Part shown: positions 17,682 to 26,412 of the stretch, piece by piece
Layout of the letters: each line of letters begins with the position of its first letter
Numbering within the stretch: the first letter of the stretch is position 1
DNA from: Richelia sp. CSU_2_1
GTDB lineage: Bacteria > Cyanobacteriota > Cyanobacteriia > Cyanobacteriales > Microcoleaceae
Assembly (NCBI GenBank): GCA_012034575.1
Contig: JAAUPF010000029.1
Coordinates: 1-49,199, forward strand
Direction of reading: 5' to 3'
Length of the DNA: 49,199 nucleotides
The notes under the pieces: generated by a model
The model's database searches: none
Told to the model about the DNA's origin: nothing
Seen by the model: the letters and a program-made list of their open reading frames with translations, nothing else
Translations under genes and position numbers: made by a program

Positions 17682-17869
17682 ATAAACTAAAAATTAAGTT
17701 GCCCTTACCAATTTGCATTAAACCAGAAAACCTTTTGATAATCTCTTGAGTTTTGTGAGGTGCGCTTGTAATGCTTTGGATTCGGAAACACTAAGGTACT
17801 AGCTCTCTTTCTCTCCTCTGCGCCCTCTGCGCCCTCTGCGGTTAATTTATTCTTATTCTATCTCAAATC

Positions 17870-19226
17870 TCACAGTCGTTCTCCCTTTTCTAACCGATCG
17901 AGCAAATCTTCAGCAACTCTATACCATTTTTCCCTGATTGCTGCATCTTCCGGCTTTTCTGTCAAGGTACGCCCTTTCAATTCAGGGTACTTATTGTAAA
18001 ATAACTCATCAACTTTTTGATAAAAAATATCTTTGTCAATATCGAGATTTTGCGGCGGCTGCCAATTTTTTCTTGCCTAGCTATTTCAAACTCTGAAGCT
18101 GGCGCATCTGGAAACGGCGGGAGTTCCGGCAATTTAGGAAAACTAAAACCCGATGTGACCAGATTAAAGCTAACATTCCCGGCAACAAAACCACGCTCAA
18201 ACTCGCTACGGCTTTCCACGGAACTAACTTGAAACCCTTGCGGATGTTATTAATAGCTTGATGGTTGTGCGCGGCGGGCGGATTTTTGCTGCTAGCAGTT
18301 TGAGAACCCGATTGGAAAGGACGGCCGACAAAGTTTACCGTCATGATTTGGGAGAGAATGCTGCTAATTTGCGAGAGTTTGGGGTCTTTGAGTGCTGCGC
18401 GAATTTCCTTTGCCGATTGGTAGCGATCGCGCGGCTGTTCTGCTAGCATTTTATCCAAAACTGAGCCGAGATTTTGACTGACTTGTACGCGCGATCGCCA
18501 GTTCCAAGTTTTGCTATTGCTATCGTACAATTTCTGCGGCTTGTTCCCGGTTAGCAATACCAAAATCGTTACGGCTAAAGCATACAAATCACTGGCGACA
18601 GAAACTTTTCCCAATCGCATTTGTTCGGGTGGCGAATAACCCTGTTTGCCGATCGCGGTATCTTGCTGTTTGCTAAACTGATATACAGCATTTGCTGCTA
18701 TTTGTTTGACGGAACCGAAGTCAATTAAAAATGGCAGTTTGTCAGAATTGTTTTGAATGATGTTGTCTGGCGAAATATCCCGGTGAATTAAATTTTGAGA
18801 GTGAATGTATTCTAAAACTGGTAAGAGCTGAAACAGCATTTGAGTAACTTCGGCTTCGCTAAAGCTTCTACCCTGCTGCTGGCGCGCTATCAGTAGTTCT
18901 TCATAAGTTGGACCTTCGATGTAATCTTGCACTAAAAATAAAGATCTGTTTCCACTCAAATCTGTGCGCAGCAGTTCTCGAAAGCGAGGGATTTGAGGGT
19001 GGTGGAGTTGGTACAGCATACTCGCTTCGCGAGCGAACAACTCTTCCGCTTTCGTGCTGTGAACTACCGGGGAAAATTCTTTGAGCACGCAGCGTTCGCC
19101 GTAGCGGTTGATGTCTTCTGCGAGGTAGGTTCGACCGAAGCCTCCGCGCCCTAATTCGCGGAGGATGCGGTAGCGTTTTTCTAGTGTTGAACCAGGAGCT
19201 AGGAGGGAAGAGTTAGACATAGACAA
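17870..19226 (-). pseudogene. Ser/Thr protein kinase, frameshifted twice near its 3' end
   Basis: The kinase domain is intact (residues about 18-285): GRGGFGRTYLAED glycine loop, LKEFSP Lys, HRDISPDN with Asp150, LIDFGSVKQ. A membrane helix follows (AVASLSVVLLPGMLALIWS). The reading frame then breaks. Its continuation FSFPKLPELPPFPDAPASEF lies in a second frame and NWQPPQNLDIDKDIFYQKVD to EKGERL in a third, ending at TGA 17870-17872. Adding one base near 18150-18158 and one A in the A6 run at 18066-18071 restores a single protein of 452 aa. Without repair the kinase ends at 381 aa with an aberrant tail but keeps kinase and membrane parts, so the truncated form could still be active. Confidence 0.82.
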
Positions 19227-19540
19227 CTGAAAATTATTCGAGTTGTAGGGCGTACCAACAATTATAAGACTTACGCGCTCTGAGACCTAGAAATCGGATT
19301 TTTAACTTCGATCGAGGGTGTAAAACAAGTATCTTAGGTTAGCGTATTTGGCAGTCAAAAACCCTACTTTAAATTTTTTTCCTAATTTAAAAAAAATGCC
19401 CAAAATTTTTAGCTTGTGCTTGACTTGTTTCAGACTTTTATTGTATGCTATTAAATAATGGGAATAGTCGCAAAAATAATTTTTAGCAAATAGGCCCATT
19501 ATGAAAGTAACTATATCAGTTAAATAATTGACTTGTCAAC
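19227..19540. other. AT-rich spacer without a recognised gene
   Basis: This stretch between the kinase start and the structured region is AT-rich. A 65-codon frame on the minus strand has a Lys/Phe/Tyr-rich, protein-unlike composition and no ribosome site. It may hold the kinase promoter; no convincing -10/-35 pair could be assigned. Confidence 0.5.
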
Positions 19541-19590
19541 AGTTTTGTCAGGAACCCAACTCTAAAGAGATTGGGCTTGTAAGAGAAATC

Positions 19591-19983
19591 GATCAGGCCG
19601 TTCTGACCAGCCTAAGTCTTCACTGACTACGTTATTTGGGTCACGACACCAGGCGGATGCGACGCCAGTCTCCTGCTCTGTCGCTAGTTGTTAAACAGTT
19701 TTAAGGTCACTGAAACAGTGCTGCTAGCCCAACAAGCCCTGATAACATTGGCGAGGCGAACATCACCCCGAAAGGGAGGCTCCACAAGAGCAAACATTAT
19801 GCGTACAGGGTTGCAAGGTTTGAAATGGTAATTGTCCCATTGAAAGTACATCACAAAAGTACACCGAACTAAGCAACTCCAAGGCGGTAATGGATAAAAG
19901 AAAATTTAAGGCGATTGAAATCGCCGAGTCGTTTTCCTCTCAGGGCTAAAGCCACTGAGTTTCTCACTTACCGAGTGTTTTTT
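19591..19983 (+). ncRNA. Candidate structured RNA (chain of hairpins)
   Basis: At least eight stems occur in about 390 bp without a gene: AGGC/GCCT (19595/19610), GCGAC/GTCGC (19659/19680), CACTG-AAA-CAGTG (19708-19720), a long-range CCCTG/CAGGG (19737/19806), CCC-GAAA-GGG (19767-19776), AATGG/CCATT (19824/19837), GGCGA/TCGCC (19910/19921), and CTCAG-GGCT/AGCC-CTGAG (19939-19959). CACT-TACCG-AGTG with six T (19965-19983) closes it and could end a transcript. It is not tmRNA, RNase P RNA, 6S or SRP RNA by their conserved motifs. It could be a new non-coding RNA, a leader of lapA, or a relic of a guide-RNA mobile element. Confidence 0.45.
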
Positions 19984-20286
19984 ATGAAAACAATTCCCCT
20001 GCTAGGCATAAGTTTTTTAGTAGCAATTTGGGCCAGCGCGATCGGCATTTTCTCGGTGCAAAACGCAACGCCAGTATCTTTCAACTTTTTGTTTTTGAAA
20101 TCAATACAAATGCCGATCGGAGTAGTGTTGGCGCTCGGGTTAAGTGCGGGGGCGATTGCCGGAGCCCTGCTGCAACCGCTGTGGAGCCTTTCCGATTCCC
20201 CAAGTTCGCGCCGCCCTCAATTTCAGACAGATAGAGCAGAACCGGACGACACCGAACGATTAGAAGAAGTAGAGGGCAAACTGTGA
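19984..20286 (+). CDS. LapA-domain (DUF1049) membrane protein
   Basis: A 100-aa protein, MKTIPLLGISFLVAIWASAI at its start. Two membrane helices (about 5-25 and 41-62) are separated by FSVQNATPVSFNFLFLKSIQ, the signature of the LapA/YciS family. The acidic tail (about 70-100) is cytoplasmic. In enterobacteria LapA helps lipopolysaccharide assembly; its role in cyanobacteria is unclear. ATG 19984 directly follows a T6 tract; an upstream in-frame ATG at 19915 would add a segment with no membrane or family features. Confidence 0.82.
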   Translation: MKTIPLLGISFLVAIWASAIGIFSVQNATPVSFNFLFLKSIQMPIGVVLALGLSAGAIAGALLQPLWSLSDSPSSRRPQFQTDRAEPDDTERLEEVEGKL

Positions 20287-20325
20287 AACAATTTAAGTCA
20301 AACAATTCAAGTCAAACAATTGAAG

Positions 20326-21327
20326 TTAATTGAGTGTCTTTTCCGGTTCGATCGCATAAACCTGACCGTCAATCAGCAGCCGAGTAATCCCCTTCGCTTG
20401 CAAATAATGGGCTGTTTTTTGCAGCATCCTGCCGTCAGGAACCTTACAAACTCTTTGATTGCGAGTAGAAAATCGGCGAGCCACTCGGTGGTTGTCAAAA
20501 ACTGGCAAAGTTTTCTCCCGAATTTCTTGGGCCGGAATTTGGCCTAGTTCGCCAAAAGCTTTCAGGGGTCTAGTGATTAACTCTGCAGCTCGATCGACCA
20601 CTAAATAGCAAATTTTGGGAATAGATGCTTCACTTAAAGGCAAAACTTGAACCACCGTTTTTGCAAGCAGTTCTCCCGACGCCCCCACCGAGCGCCTTCC
20701 CAGCAGGCTCGCTGCAAATAAAGAGTTTTCGTCCTCTAAATCCTCTGGGTCGAAGTCATCTAAATCTGGATCGCCATCATCCTCATCATCGTCCTCATCA
20801 TCTCGATCGTCCTCATCATCTTCGTCAAAATCGCTAAAATCTTCCCCTGCGAGCATCTCAGCTCTTGGGAGCGCATCTTTAAACTCGACCGTCTCAGAGA
20901 GAACGCCAGCGCGCTCGACTGCTGGCAAATCAGAAAAATCGCCTGCATTTGACTGTAAAGTCGATCGAAACTCACTATCAGCAACTGATTCAGCAGCAGA
21001 TAAAGAATGCTTCCCCACTACCGAGCGCGAATTCGATCGCGAAGAAATAGAAGTGCCTGCTGGAGCTGGATCGATCGAAGAAGGTGAGGAGCCAACATCA
21101 GTATCCCCTATTTGTTCCGGAACGCTGGTGCGATCGGGTAAACGCTTCTGTTTTTGATGGACCAAAGATTCGTATTCAAGCTCCGACAAAGCGCTTTGAA
21201 GAATTCGCCTCACAGTAGAACTACTTACTCCGTAACGCTTGGCCAGAGTGATAGTATTCTCGTCCGACTGTCGGTACAGCCTGAGGATTTCGCATTTGTC
21301 TGAATCGGAGAGTTTTGTGGGCGTCAT
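20326..21327 (-). CDS. HTH protein with Asp-rich linker
   Basis: A 333-aa protein. Residues 5-50 (KLSDSDKCEILRLYRQSDEN, LAKRYGVSSSTVRRILQ) form a Hin/transposase-type helix-turn-helix. A Ser-rich linker leads to a very acidic tract (about 168-205, DFDEDDEDDRDDEDDD and on), and a folded C-terminal domain (about 215-333) contains LPLSEASIPKICYLVVDRAA and LQAKGITRLLIDGQVYAI. The HTH could be taken for a transposase, but no catalytic DDE residues are arranged as needed and the protein looks like a cyanobacterial conserved regulator. Start ATG at 21327. Confidence 0.75.
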   Translation of the reverse strand: MTPTKLSDSDKCEILRLYRQSDENTITLAKRYGVSSSTVRRILQSALSELEYESLVHQKQKRLPDRTSVPEQIGDTDVGSSPSSIDPAPAGTSISSRSNSRSVVGKHSLSAAESVADSEFRSTLQSNAGDFSDLPAVERAGVLSETVEFKDALPRAEMLAGEDFSDFDEDDEDDRDDEDDDEDDGDPDLDDFDPEDLEDENSLFAASLLGRRSVGASGELLAKTVVQVLPLSEASIPKICYLVVDRAAELITRPLKAFGELGQIPAQEIREKTLPVFDNHRVARRFSTRNQRVCKVPDGRMLQKTAHYLQAKGITRLLIDGQVYAIEPEKTLN

Positions 21328-21754
21328 GGTTATCCAAAACTTTGACTTTTCGGACTTAGTGGCTAACGGGCACCATCGAGTCCCGCCATACCTGAACTGC
21401 CTGCCTAGTAGCGTTGTCCAAGCTTTGTCTACCTCATCTATCCATCCGTCTAGCAGACATACTAGCAGACATAACTAGCTACGGCACGAGTATTTGAACC
21501 AATGAGATAGCCATCCTTATAGTATGTGGCAACGTTCCACACAGCTAATAATATCAAATAAAATTAAACTTTTGAAGAATTAGTTCTAATGGGGAGTTTC
21601 CCAGCCGCAAGAAGTATTTCGAGCTAGGATAGCGATCGCCAAACTGCAATGTCGAGCTGGATTCAAACTCCCAGAATGTTTTTGGGGATGCAAAGTCTTT
21701 GCATCCCTAGTAGCCTGCCACATTAGCCAGCCTGTAGCTGTCGAGTTCAACTCG
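21328..21754. other. Spacer without a recognised gene
   Basis: This 427-bp gap separates the starts of the HTH gene and the end of the membrane-protein gene. A CTAGCAGACATA duplication (about 21450-21475) is visible and the remainder appears unstructured. Frames across 21586-21957 are antisense to the downstream gene and are not supported. Confidence 0.45.
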
Positions 21755-22798
21755 CTACGCACCGCGCCTGCCGCGCCTGCTCTGGCGAGAACGGGTTGAG
21801 ATGTCATGTTCCAAGGTAGCCCCAATTCCGAACAGAATAGCGCTGAAAACAAAAAAGACTTCCAGCAAGCTGCCACTTTGGTAACTACCCTCTGCCTGAG
21901 TATCCCGCCACTTAAAATACATATCTGCGATGTACAGAGAAAAAGTTGCCGCCGCAATCATCCGCCAAGATTGGGAAAAACGACCTCCCCAAAACGCCAG
22001 CAGCAGTGCCGTGGCAATAATCAGCAGAAAAACATCTCCCACAATGTAAAACAAGTTGATGGAATAGGCATAGGGCGACAGTTGCTTGTCAAGGGCTAAC
22101 ACCCAGGCTGGAGCTGTGGTTTCTTCTTCTTCAGCTTCAGCAGGTTCGGGTACAGCAGGCGCTCCTGCTTTTGCCTTTGAGCCATCCACAGCAGGGGCTG
22201 CTGTTGCTTTGGTTGCTGGGGCTGTTTCTGTCACTGTTTCGAGACTTGATGTTGGAGCCAGGCCTAGCTGCACTCTCCAAGAGTCAGGAGCGGCAACCCA
22301 GACAGCAATAGCAATCCCAAAAGCAGCAATTGCGGATAAAAGTCCCCATTGCCAAAGTTCCAGATTCAGCCTTTTTGAGGAAACAGCCACAACCATGCCT
22401 CCGATGAGCACGACATAGCTGCCCAGATAAAAGGCATCGGCGGGGGATACGTCGGGATCTAACCCAAAATAGAGTTCCCAAATCCCGAACAGTACCCCGG
22501 CTATAAAATAGAACAGCATTCCCAGACCGATGCCCAGCCAGACGTTGCGTCCGCTGACCATGTGGGGGCTTTTCCAGTTTCTAAAACAGACTAAAGCTGC
22601 TCCCAGGTAAGCCCCGCATTCAAACACATAGGTGCCGATTGAGTACCAAAGGGGTAGACCCTCTTCTTTAGAGAGGGGGACGCTGAACAGCAAAAAAAAC
22701 AGCAGCGCCATGACAGCCCAGATAATGCCAGCAATGACGAGGTTCTGAGCTGAGAAGAGAGAAGAAGACGTAGATGACTTTTCTGAAGTGCTGCTCAT
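21755..22798 (-). CDS. Polytopic membrane protein of unknown function
   Basis: A 347-aa protein starting MSSTSEKSSTSSSLFSAQNL. I place the start at ATG 22798, since upstream codons belong to the right end of the IsrB element. About eight hydrophobic helices are visible (for example VIAGIIWAVMALLFFLLFSV, VWLGIGLGMLFYFIAGVLFG, AFYLGSYVVLIGGMVVAV and FYIVGDVFLLIIATALLLAF). A loop rich in Ala, Pro and Glu (about 185-230) and a basic tail (RQSRRGRRGA) are the only soluble parts. No transporter or enzyme motif was recognised. Its native upstream region was replaced by the mobile element, whose end lies within a few bases of the start codon. Confidence 0.72.
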   Translation of the reverse strand: MSSTSEKSSTSSSLFSAQNLVIAGIIWAVMALLFFLLFSVPLSKEEGLPLWYSIGTYVFECGAYLGAALVCFRNWKSPHMVSGRNVWLGIGLGMLFYFIAGVLFGIWELYFGLDPDVSPADAFYLGSYVVLIGGMVVAVSSKRLNLELWQWGLLSAIAAFGIAIAVWVAAPDSWRVQLGLAPTSSLETVTETAPATKATAAPAVDGSKAKAGAPAVPEPAEAEEEETTAPAWVLALDKQLSPYAYSINLFYIVGDVFLLIIATALLLAFWGGRFSQSWRMIAAATFSLYIADMYFKWRDTQAEGSYQSGSLLEVFFVFSAILFGIGATLEHDISTRSRQSRRGRRGA

Positions 22799-22844
22799 CA
22801 GGAAAATGGGTTGAAACCCCGTCCTTCTAGGACGGCTTGACAAT

Positions 22845-23879
22845 TTAATTAGCAATGCGCCACGAATTGTAGGACAAGAATTTACAATTTTCTGGCATTG
22901 CATTTTGGCACAATCGTTTGCCTGTCGTTAGACTGTGCAAACTAATTGTTTTTCTGTCTGGGTCTTTTTTCGTAGGCGACTCTTGCCAACCTCCTACATA
23001 ACAAAACCCATATTTTGAATGTTTAACAATTGAACCGCGCTTAAATCCGGTGCTAATCGTACCACCATATCTAGAACGGATGTGACCGATAGAATGCTGC
23101 AATCGATGCAATTGTCGCCTGTGGAATTCGAGGGGAACAATCTCAATTAGCGATATGTTGTCGGGTTGAATGTGTCCTCCCGTATACCAATTAGCCAACA
23201 CCCAAGAATCAACACAATGTGCTTCAAACTTGTCCGATAGCTTCTGTTTGGATTTTTTGAGTCCTAAGTCTTGACGCAGGTTATAAGTGTCGTTTCCCGA
23301 TTTAATCTCAAGATGGGCAATTTTTTTCAGTTCGGAATAGAACCAATGCTTGCCTACTTCTAAAGGGCTAAACGATACATTCCACTTGCGTCCGTTTTTC
23401 CAAGTTCTTGCCTTGATATCTTCCACAACAATTGTCGATATTGGAAACATCAATGTTAGCCAATTAACTATCCTTAACTTCCACTGCCACCTTGCTTTAG
23501 TAGATGGAGAAATCCGATTTTTGTTAACCAACCTGTTAGCTCGGTTTTGACGGCACGGCGTGTTCCGAAACCTTCTGGCACGTCGCATATTTCGCCTTAC
23601 TTCAACATGGTCTTTTACCCAGTCAACAGCATGGGTTTGAACGTTTAAGTAGGTATGTGATTTGGATTTAACGGTAAATCCTTCACGTTTGCTACCCGGA
23701 TCGAGTCCTACCGCTATGGGCTGATAGTTGTGGCTTGAAGGTTCTCTATTTAGCCGGACACAAAACACTCCTTTTCTCCAAAATGGTGTTGCCTTGCCCG
23801 ATCGTATCCAGCGCTTGGCGCGACTTGGGGTAGTCGGCATTAACGGTCTATTTTCGCTACTGACAACGGGTACAAACAT
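22845..23879 (-). CDS. isrB: IsrB RNA-guided nickase (RRXRR family, RuvC without HNH)
   Basis: A 344-aa protein. The N-terminus has the PLMP domain (RPLMPTTPSRAKRWIRSGKA). RuvC-I is AVGLDPGSKREG (Asp60), then an Arg-rich bridge helix (VRRNMRRARRFRN), RuvC-II IVVEDIKA (Glu153) and RuvC-III HCVDSWVLAN (His221, Asp224). Only about 65 residues lie between RuvC-II and RuvC-III and contain no HNH motif, so this is IsrB rather than IscB. All three catalytic acids are present, so it should nick DNA with a guide RNA (known for the family). It may be functional. ATG at 23879; the upstream region on the same strand is the expected location of the guide RNA. Confidence 0.85.
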   Translation of the reverse strand: MFVPVVSSENRPLMPTTPSRAKRWIRSGKATPFWRKGVFCVRLNREPSSHNYQPIAVGLDPGSKREGFTVKSKSHTYLNVQTHAVDWVKDHVEVRRNMRRARRFRNTPCRQNRANRLVNKNRISPSTKARWQWKLRIVNWLTLMFPISTIVVEDIKARTWKNGRKWNVSFSPLEVGKHWFYSELKKIAHLEIKSGNDTYNLRQDLGLKKSKQKLSDKFEAHCVDSWVLANWYTGGHIQPDNISLIEIVPLEFHRRQLHRLQHSIGHIRSRYGGTISTGFKRGSIVKHSKYGFCYVGGWQESPTKKDPDRKTISLHSLTTGKRLCQNAMPENCKFLSYNSWRIAN

Positions 23880-24110
23880 TTACGGTAAGCCCTATTTCTA
23901 GGTGTATATTTCCCTTCGCCACTGACTGCCAGAGGGGTTAAAAACTAGGGAGGCATTCTTAACGTCCTACGGGATACCACTCCCAGACAGTTCAGTTTGT
24001 CTTTCAACACAGGCTAGACACCGTTTTAGTCTCGAATTAAGAAGGTGGTTAATCTTCCTCTTTCAAGCCCCATGCCTTCAGGCTGGGGTCAGTGACAGGG
24101 ATTTTCAGAT
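23880..24110 (-). ncRNA. Candidate omega (HEARO-type) guide RNA of IsrB
   Basis: In IscB/IsrB systems the guide RNA is encoded immediately 5' of the gene. This 230-bp, gene-free strip upstream of isrB contains several stems on the minus strand, among them GGGA...TCCC (about 23970-23990) and the CCCCA/TGGGG hairpin near 24080. The guide segment would lie at the far end near 24100-24150. Presence is inferred from position and folding; boundaries are approximate. Confidence 0.55.
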
Positions 24111-24251
24111 GTCTAACTAGCAATTCTATTGCCACAAGGTATGTGGCATCTAAACAGACTTAACAATTTTGCCGATCGATGCAAGCTTGTCACTGGGCTA
24201 GCATTTGGCACGACCAGCAGCGCAATTATCCGAGCAATTGTCCGATATTTT

Positions 24252-24932
24252 TTATGTGGCAATCCACAGTTTGTTGAGGGCTGATTGTTTGAGCCAATCT
24301 AGAAACTGATTGCGCTCCGGTGCTGGCATATCTTGCAGCACGTCGCTCACTCCCTCAGCGAAACCGGTATCGCCAAAATACGATTTGCCCAAACGGTGCA
24401 GTTCTTGCAGCAAAGTCTTGAGGTGCTGCTCTTGCCAGGGTGGGACTTTGTGATTTTGCAAGGGGCTGACAGTTAGCCAATTTTTGACCGCATCAGGGGA
24501 GTCTGCCTGGGGGAAGTTTCCCTGTTGAAATACCTTGGCGATATCTTTCTGAAACGATGCGGCTTGCCTTGCGCCTAGGAGGTCTTCGACATCGAAATAA
24601 ACTGCTTGGAGCAGCAGCAGGCAGGCTTGGGCGAACAGTGGCGGTTTGGCTCCTGCTGCTTCACCACCTCCTGGCTCTTCGCCGATAAGCTGGTCTAAAC
24701 GAACTTTTCCCCAGACGCTGTAACGATCCGGCTCTTCTAGCAGGACGCAGGCTTTGCCTCGGTTGTCGGTTAAATCCCGCCACAAGGCTCTGGCGTCTTC
24801 TGCTTGTTTGCCGTTGAAGGCGCTGATTAGGCGAAATGTCTGCCCCTGATAATTGAGAATGGGGATTTGCTGATCCCGTTTTGGGTGTTGAAAGTTAGTG
24901 ATCTCAACATCCTGCCGTTTCAGAATAAACAT
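24252..24932 (-). CDS. Npun_F0813-like conserved cyanobacterial protein
   Basis: A 226-aa soluble protein beginning MFILKRQDVEITNFQHPKRD, with FRLISAFNGKQAEDARALWR, CVLLEEPDRYSVWGKVRLDQ and a helical C-terminal half (QACLLLLQAVYFDVEDLLG, LLQELHRLGKSYFGDTGF). I associate it with the cyanobacterial family called Npun_F0813 family; its function is unknown. No catalytic motif or membrane segment is visible. The IsrB element lies downstream on the same strand, starting within 100 bp of its stop codon. Confidence 0.78.
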   Translation of the reverse strand: MFILKRQDVEITNFQHPKRDQQIPILNYQGQTFRLISAFNGKQAEDARALWRDLTDNRGKACVLLEEPDRYSVWGKVRLDQLIGEEPGGGEAAGAKPPLFAQACLLLLQAVYFDVEDLLGARQAASFQKDIAKVFQQGNFPQADSPDAVKNWLTVSPLQNHKVPPWQEQHLKTLLQELHRLGKSYFGDTGFAEGVSDVLQDMPAPERNQFLDWLKQSALNKLWIAT

Positions 24933-25421
24933 GACACTGCGATTTGACTCCTGTCATGGCCGAGGTGCTGTGCTGTGGACACTGCTTCGTAAAACTTACT
25001 CAAAGTTAGCTCGCGCTATTTGACGTTTACGAACTGCGCTGTTGGGTAGTAGGCTATCCCAATATGAGTAGGAATACGAGCAGGCTATCCCCCGGTTGCC
25101 GAGGGTTTCCAATTCAAGATATTCGTACTAGCGTTACTCTAGTTTATGTCTTACAGCATGGTTTGTATTGTGAATTTACCTAAAAGTGCCAGAATGTAAC
25201 CAATATAGCTCACCTGCTGCGATACAAACAGGCAAAATTGATTTAATCCCCCGCCAACGGAAAGGATTATGGTGGGGGTTCAGAAACAGGTTCAGAAACA
25301 GGCAACTGGTGCGAATAACCCACAGAAGTTTCGCGCCGTGCGTGGCTGGGCATCCCGGAAGCCGACCTGCGGTGAGGATGTCGTTGGTCGATCGAGAGTG
25401 CTTCAATTTAATTCTGCCTGC
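24933..25421. other. Spacer without a recognised gene
   Basis: The 489-bp region contains a GGCTATCCC duplication (25050-25100) and no credible gene; frames of 76 and 79 codons on opposite strands of the same segment have no family features and no ribosome sites. Confidence 0.5.
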
Positions 25422-26378
25422 TTAGTCTGCAAATCCTAATTTTTGCAATCGCGATCGAATTGCGGCCGGTTGTCTCTGAAATTTTTTGACCAATTCGCTA
25501 ATATCTTGACCGCTAGCATATTCATTTTTTAAATTTTCATCTTCTTCTCGGCTCCATTTGATATAAGCTCTGGGGTACTTTTGGCGAATTTTTTCATTTT
25601 GATTTTTGTGTCTGTCGCCCTGGTTTTTTACGGTCGGACTTTCGCGCTCTAAATTACTGTCACCTGCGATTTCATTTCCTCCTGACTGTTGGTTGAATTG
25701 CTCGCCCCGACTGCCGACGGCTTCCTGAACTCGATGGGGAATGCCGGCAATTTCTTGCGCTACTTGGTGCAAAGAATTTTCTACTTGTTGTTGGAGTTCT
25801 GTTAGCTGCCGCTGCTGCAAATTTCCCCACTGCGGCAGTTCGTTGATAAACTGCTGCAAGTCGAGCATAATTGTTGTCAAAGTTTCGATTTGTTCTAACT
25901 CCGGTCGCTGTTTGAACTGCCTGCTCGTAATGTCAATTTCGCTTTGAATCATTTTGATGGTTTTTTCTAAAATTATGACTCTCTGTCGCAGGTTTTCCAA
26001 TGCAGAAATTAGAGAATGTACGTTCTCTCCCGGTCCGGTATTAAAATTTTCTCGGGAGGTTTGGGCGACGGCTTCGTCTAGAGATTTGATGGCGATTTGT
26101 AACTGTTCGATCGACCTATCTGTTGCTGCTGCGTGTTGGTTCGATCGTTCGATCGAGGCGGCGGTATTTGCTTTGATTTGTCGCTGCAATTTCTGCCTGT
26201 TAACAAAGTTCAGCAGCAGCGCTATAATTACAGGGACTCCAGCATAGATAGCTTGTTGTAGGACCACAGCAGCAGCCAATCCGATAGCAGAGGCGGCAAG
26301 AAAAACTAATTCGGCAGTTTCTAACAAATTGCTCGATTTTGAATTTTTAATTTTGGTTTGCGAATTCGAGGGGGACAT
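25422..26378 (-). CDS. Membrane-anchored coiled-coil protein with SANT/HTH-like end
   Basis: A 318-aa protein. Two close hydrophobic helices (about 20-65: AELVFLAASAIGLAAAVVLQ and VPVIIALLLNFV) anchor a long coiled coil (about 65-220, rich in Gln, Leu and Glu). A Ser/Gly/Asn-rich linker leads to a C-terminal domain, YIKWSREEDENLKNEYASG then IRSRLQKLGF, a Myb/SANT-like helix-turn-helix that is also seen at the ends of various cyanobacterial proteins. Function unknown. A membrane anchor plus a DNA- or protein-binding tail suggests tethering. Confidence 0.75.
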   Translation of the reverse strand: MSPSNSQTKIKNSKSSNLLETAELVFLAASAIGLAAAVVLQQAIYAGVPVIIALLLNFVNRQKLQRQIKANTAASIERSNQHAAATDRSIEQLQIAIKSLDEAVAQTSRENFNTGPGENVHSLISALENLRQRVIILEKTIKMIQSEIDITSRQFKQRPELEQIETLTTIMLDLQQFINELPQWGNLQQRQLTELQQQVENSLHQVAQEIAGIPHRVQEAVGSRGEQFNQQSGGNEIAGDSNLERESPTVKNQGDRHKNQNEKIRQKYPRAYIKWSREEDENLKNEYASGQDISELVKKFQRQPAAIRSRLQKLGFAD

Positions 26379-26412
26379 AGGTTTAAGTATTTAGGTGAAG
26401 TTAAAGTACAAT

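Larger units (their letters stand above)
22800..24150 (-). mobile_element. IsrB-type IS200/IS605-like element
   Basis: The element holds one gene (22845-23879) encoding an IsrB protein and no TnpA. The right end shows a GGGTTGAAACCC hairpin (22808-22819) beside CCGTCC-TTCTA-GGACGG (22819-22835). The left side holds CCCCA...TGGGG around GCCTTCAGGC (about 24071-24095) and GCCACA-AGGTA-TGTGGC (24131-24147). Hairpin ends without inverted terminal repeats are characteristic of single-strand-transposing IS605 relatives. The exact left boundary is uncertain. Without TnpA, movement would need a transposase supplied from elsewhere. Confidence 0.7.

Noticed and set aside
19302..19499. 65-codon frame rich in Lys, Phe and Tyr on the minus strand
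   Set aside because: AT-rich composition with no start site or family match.
19591..19983. tmRNA, RNase P RNA, 6S RNA or cobalamin riboswitch
   Set aside because: Conserved sequence signatures of these RNAs are absent; the lone GCCACTG is part of a hairpin and not in riboswitch context.
20326..21327. HTH protein considered as a transposase
   Set aside because: No catalytic DDE arrangement, no terminal repeats, and the acidic linker and C-terminal domain are not transposase-like.
22799..22903. 35-codon N-terminal extension of the membrane protein at 21755
   Set aside because: It reads through the right-end hairpins of the IsrB element and is not protein-like.
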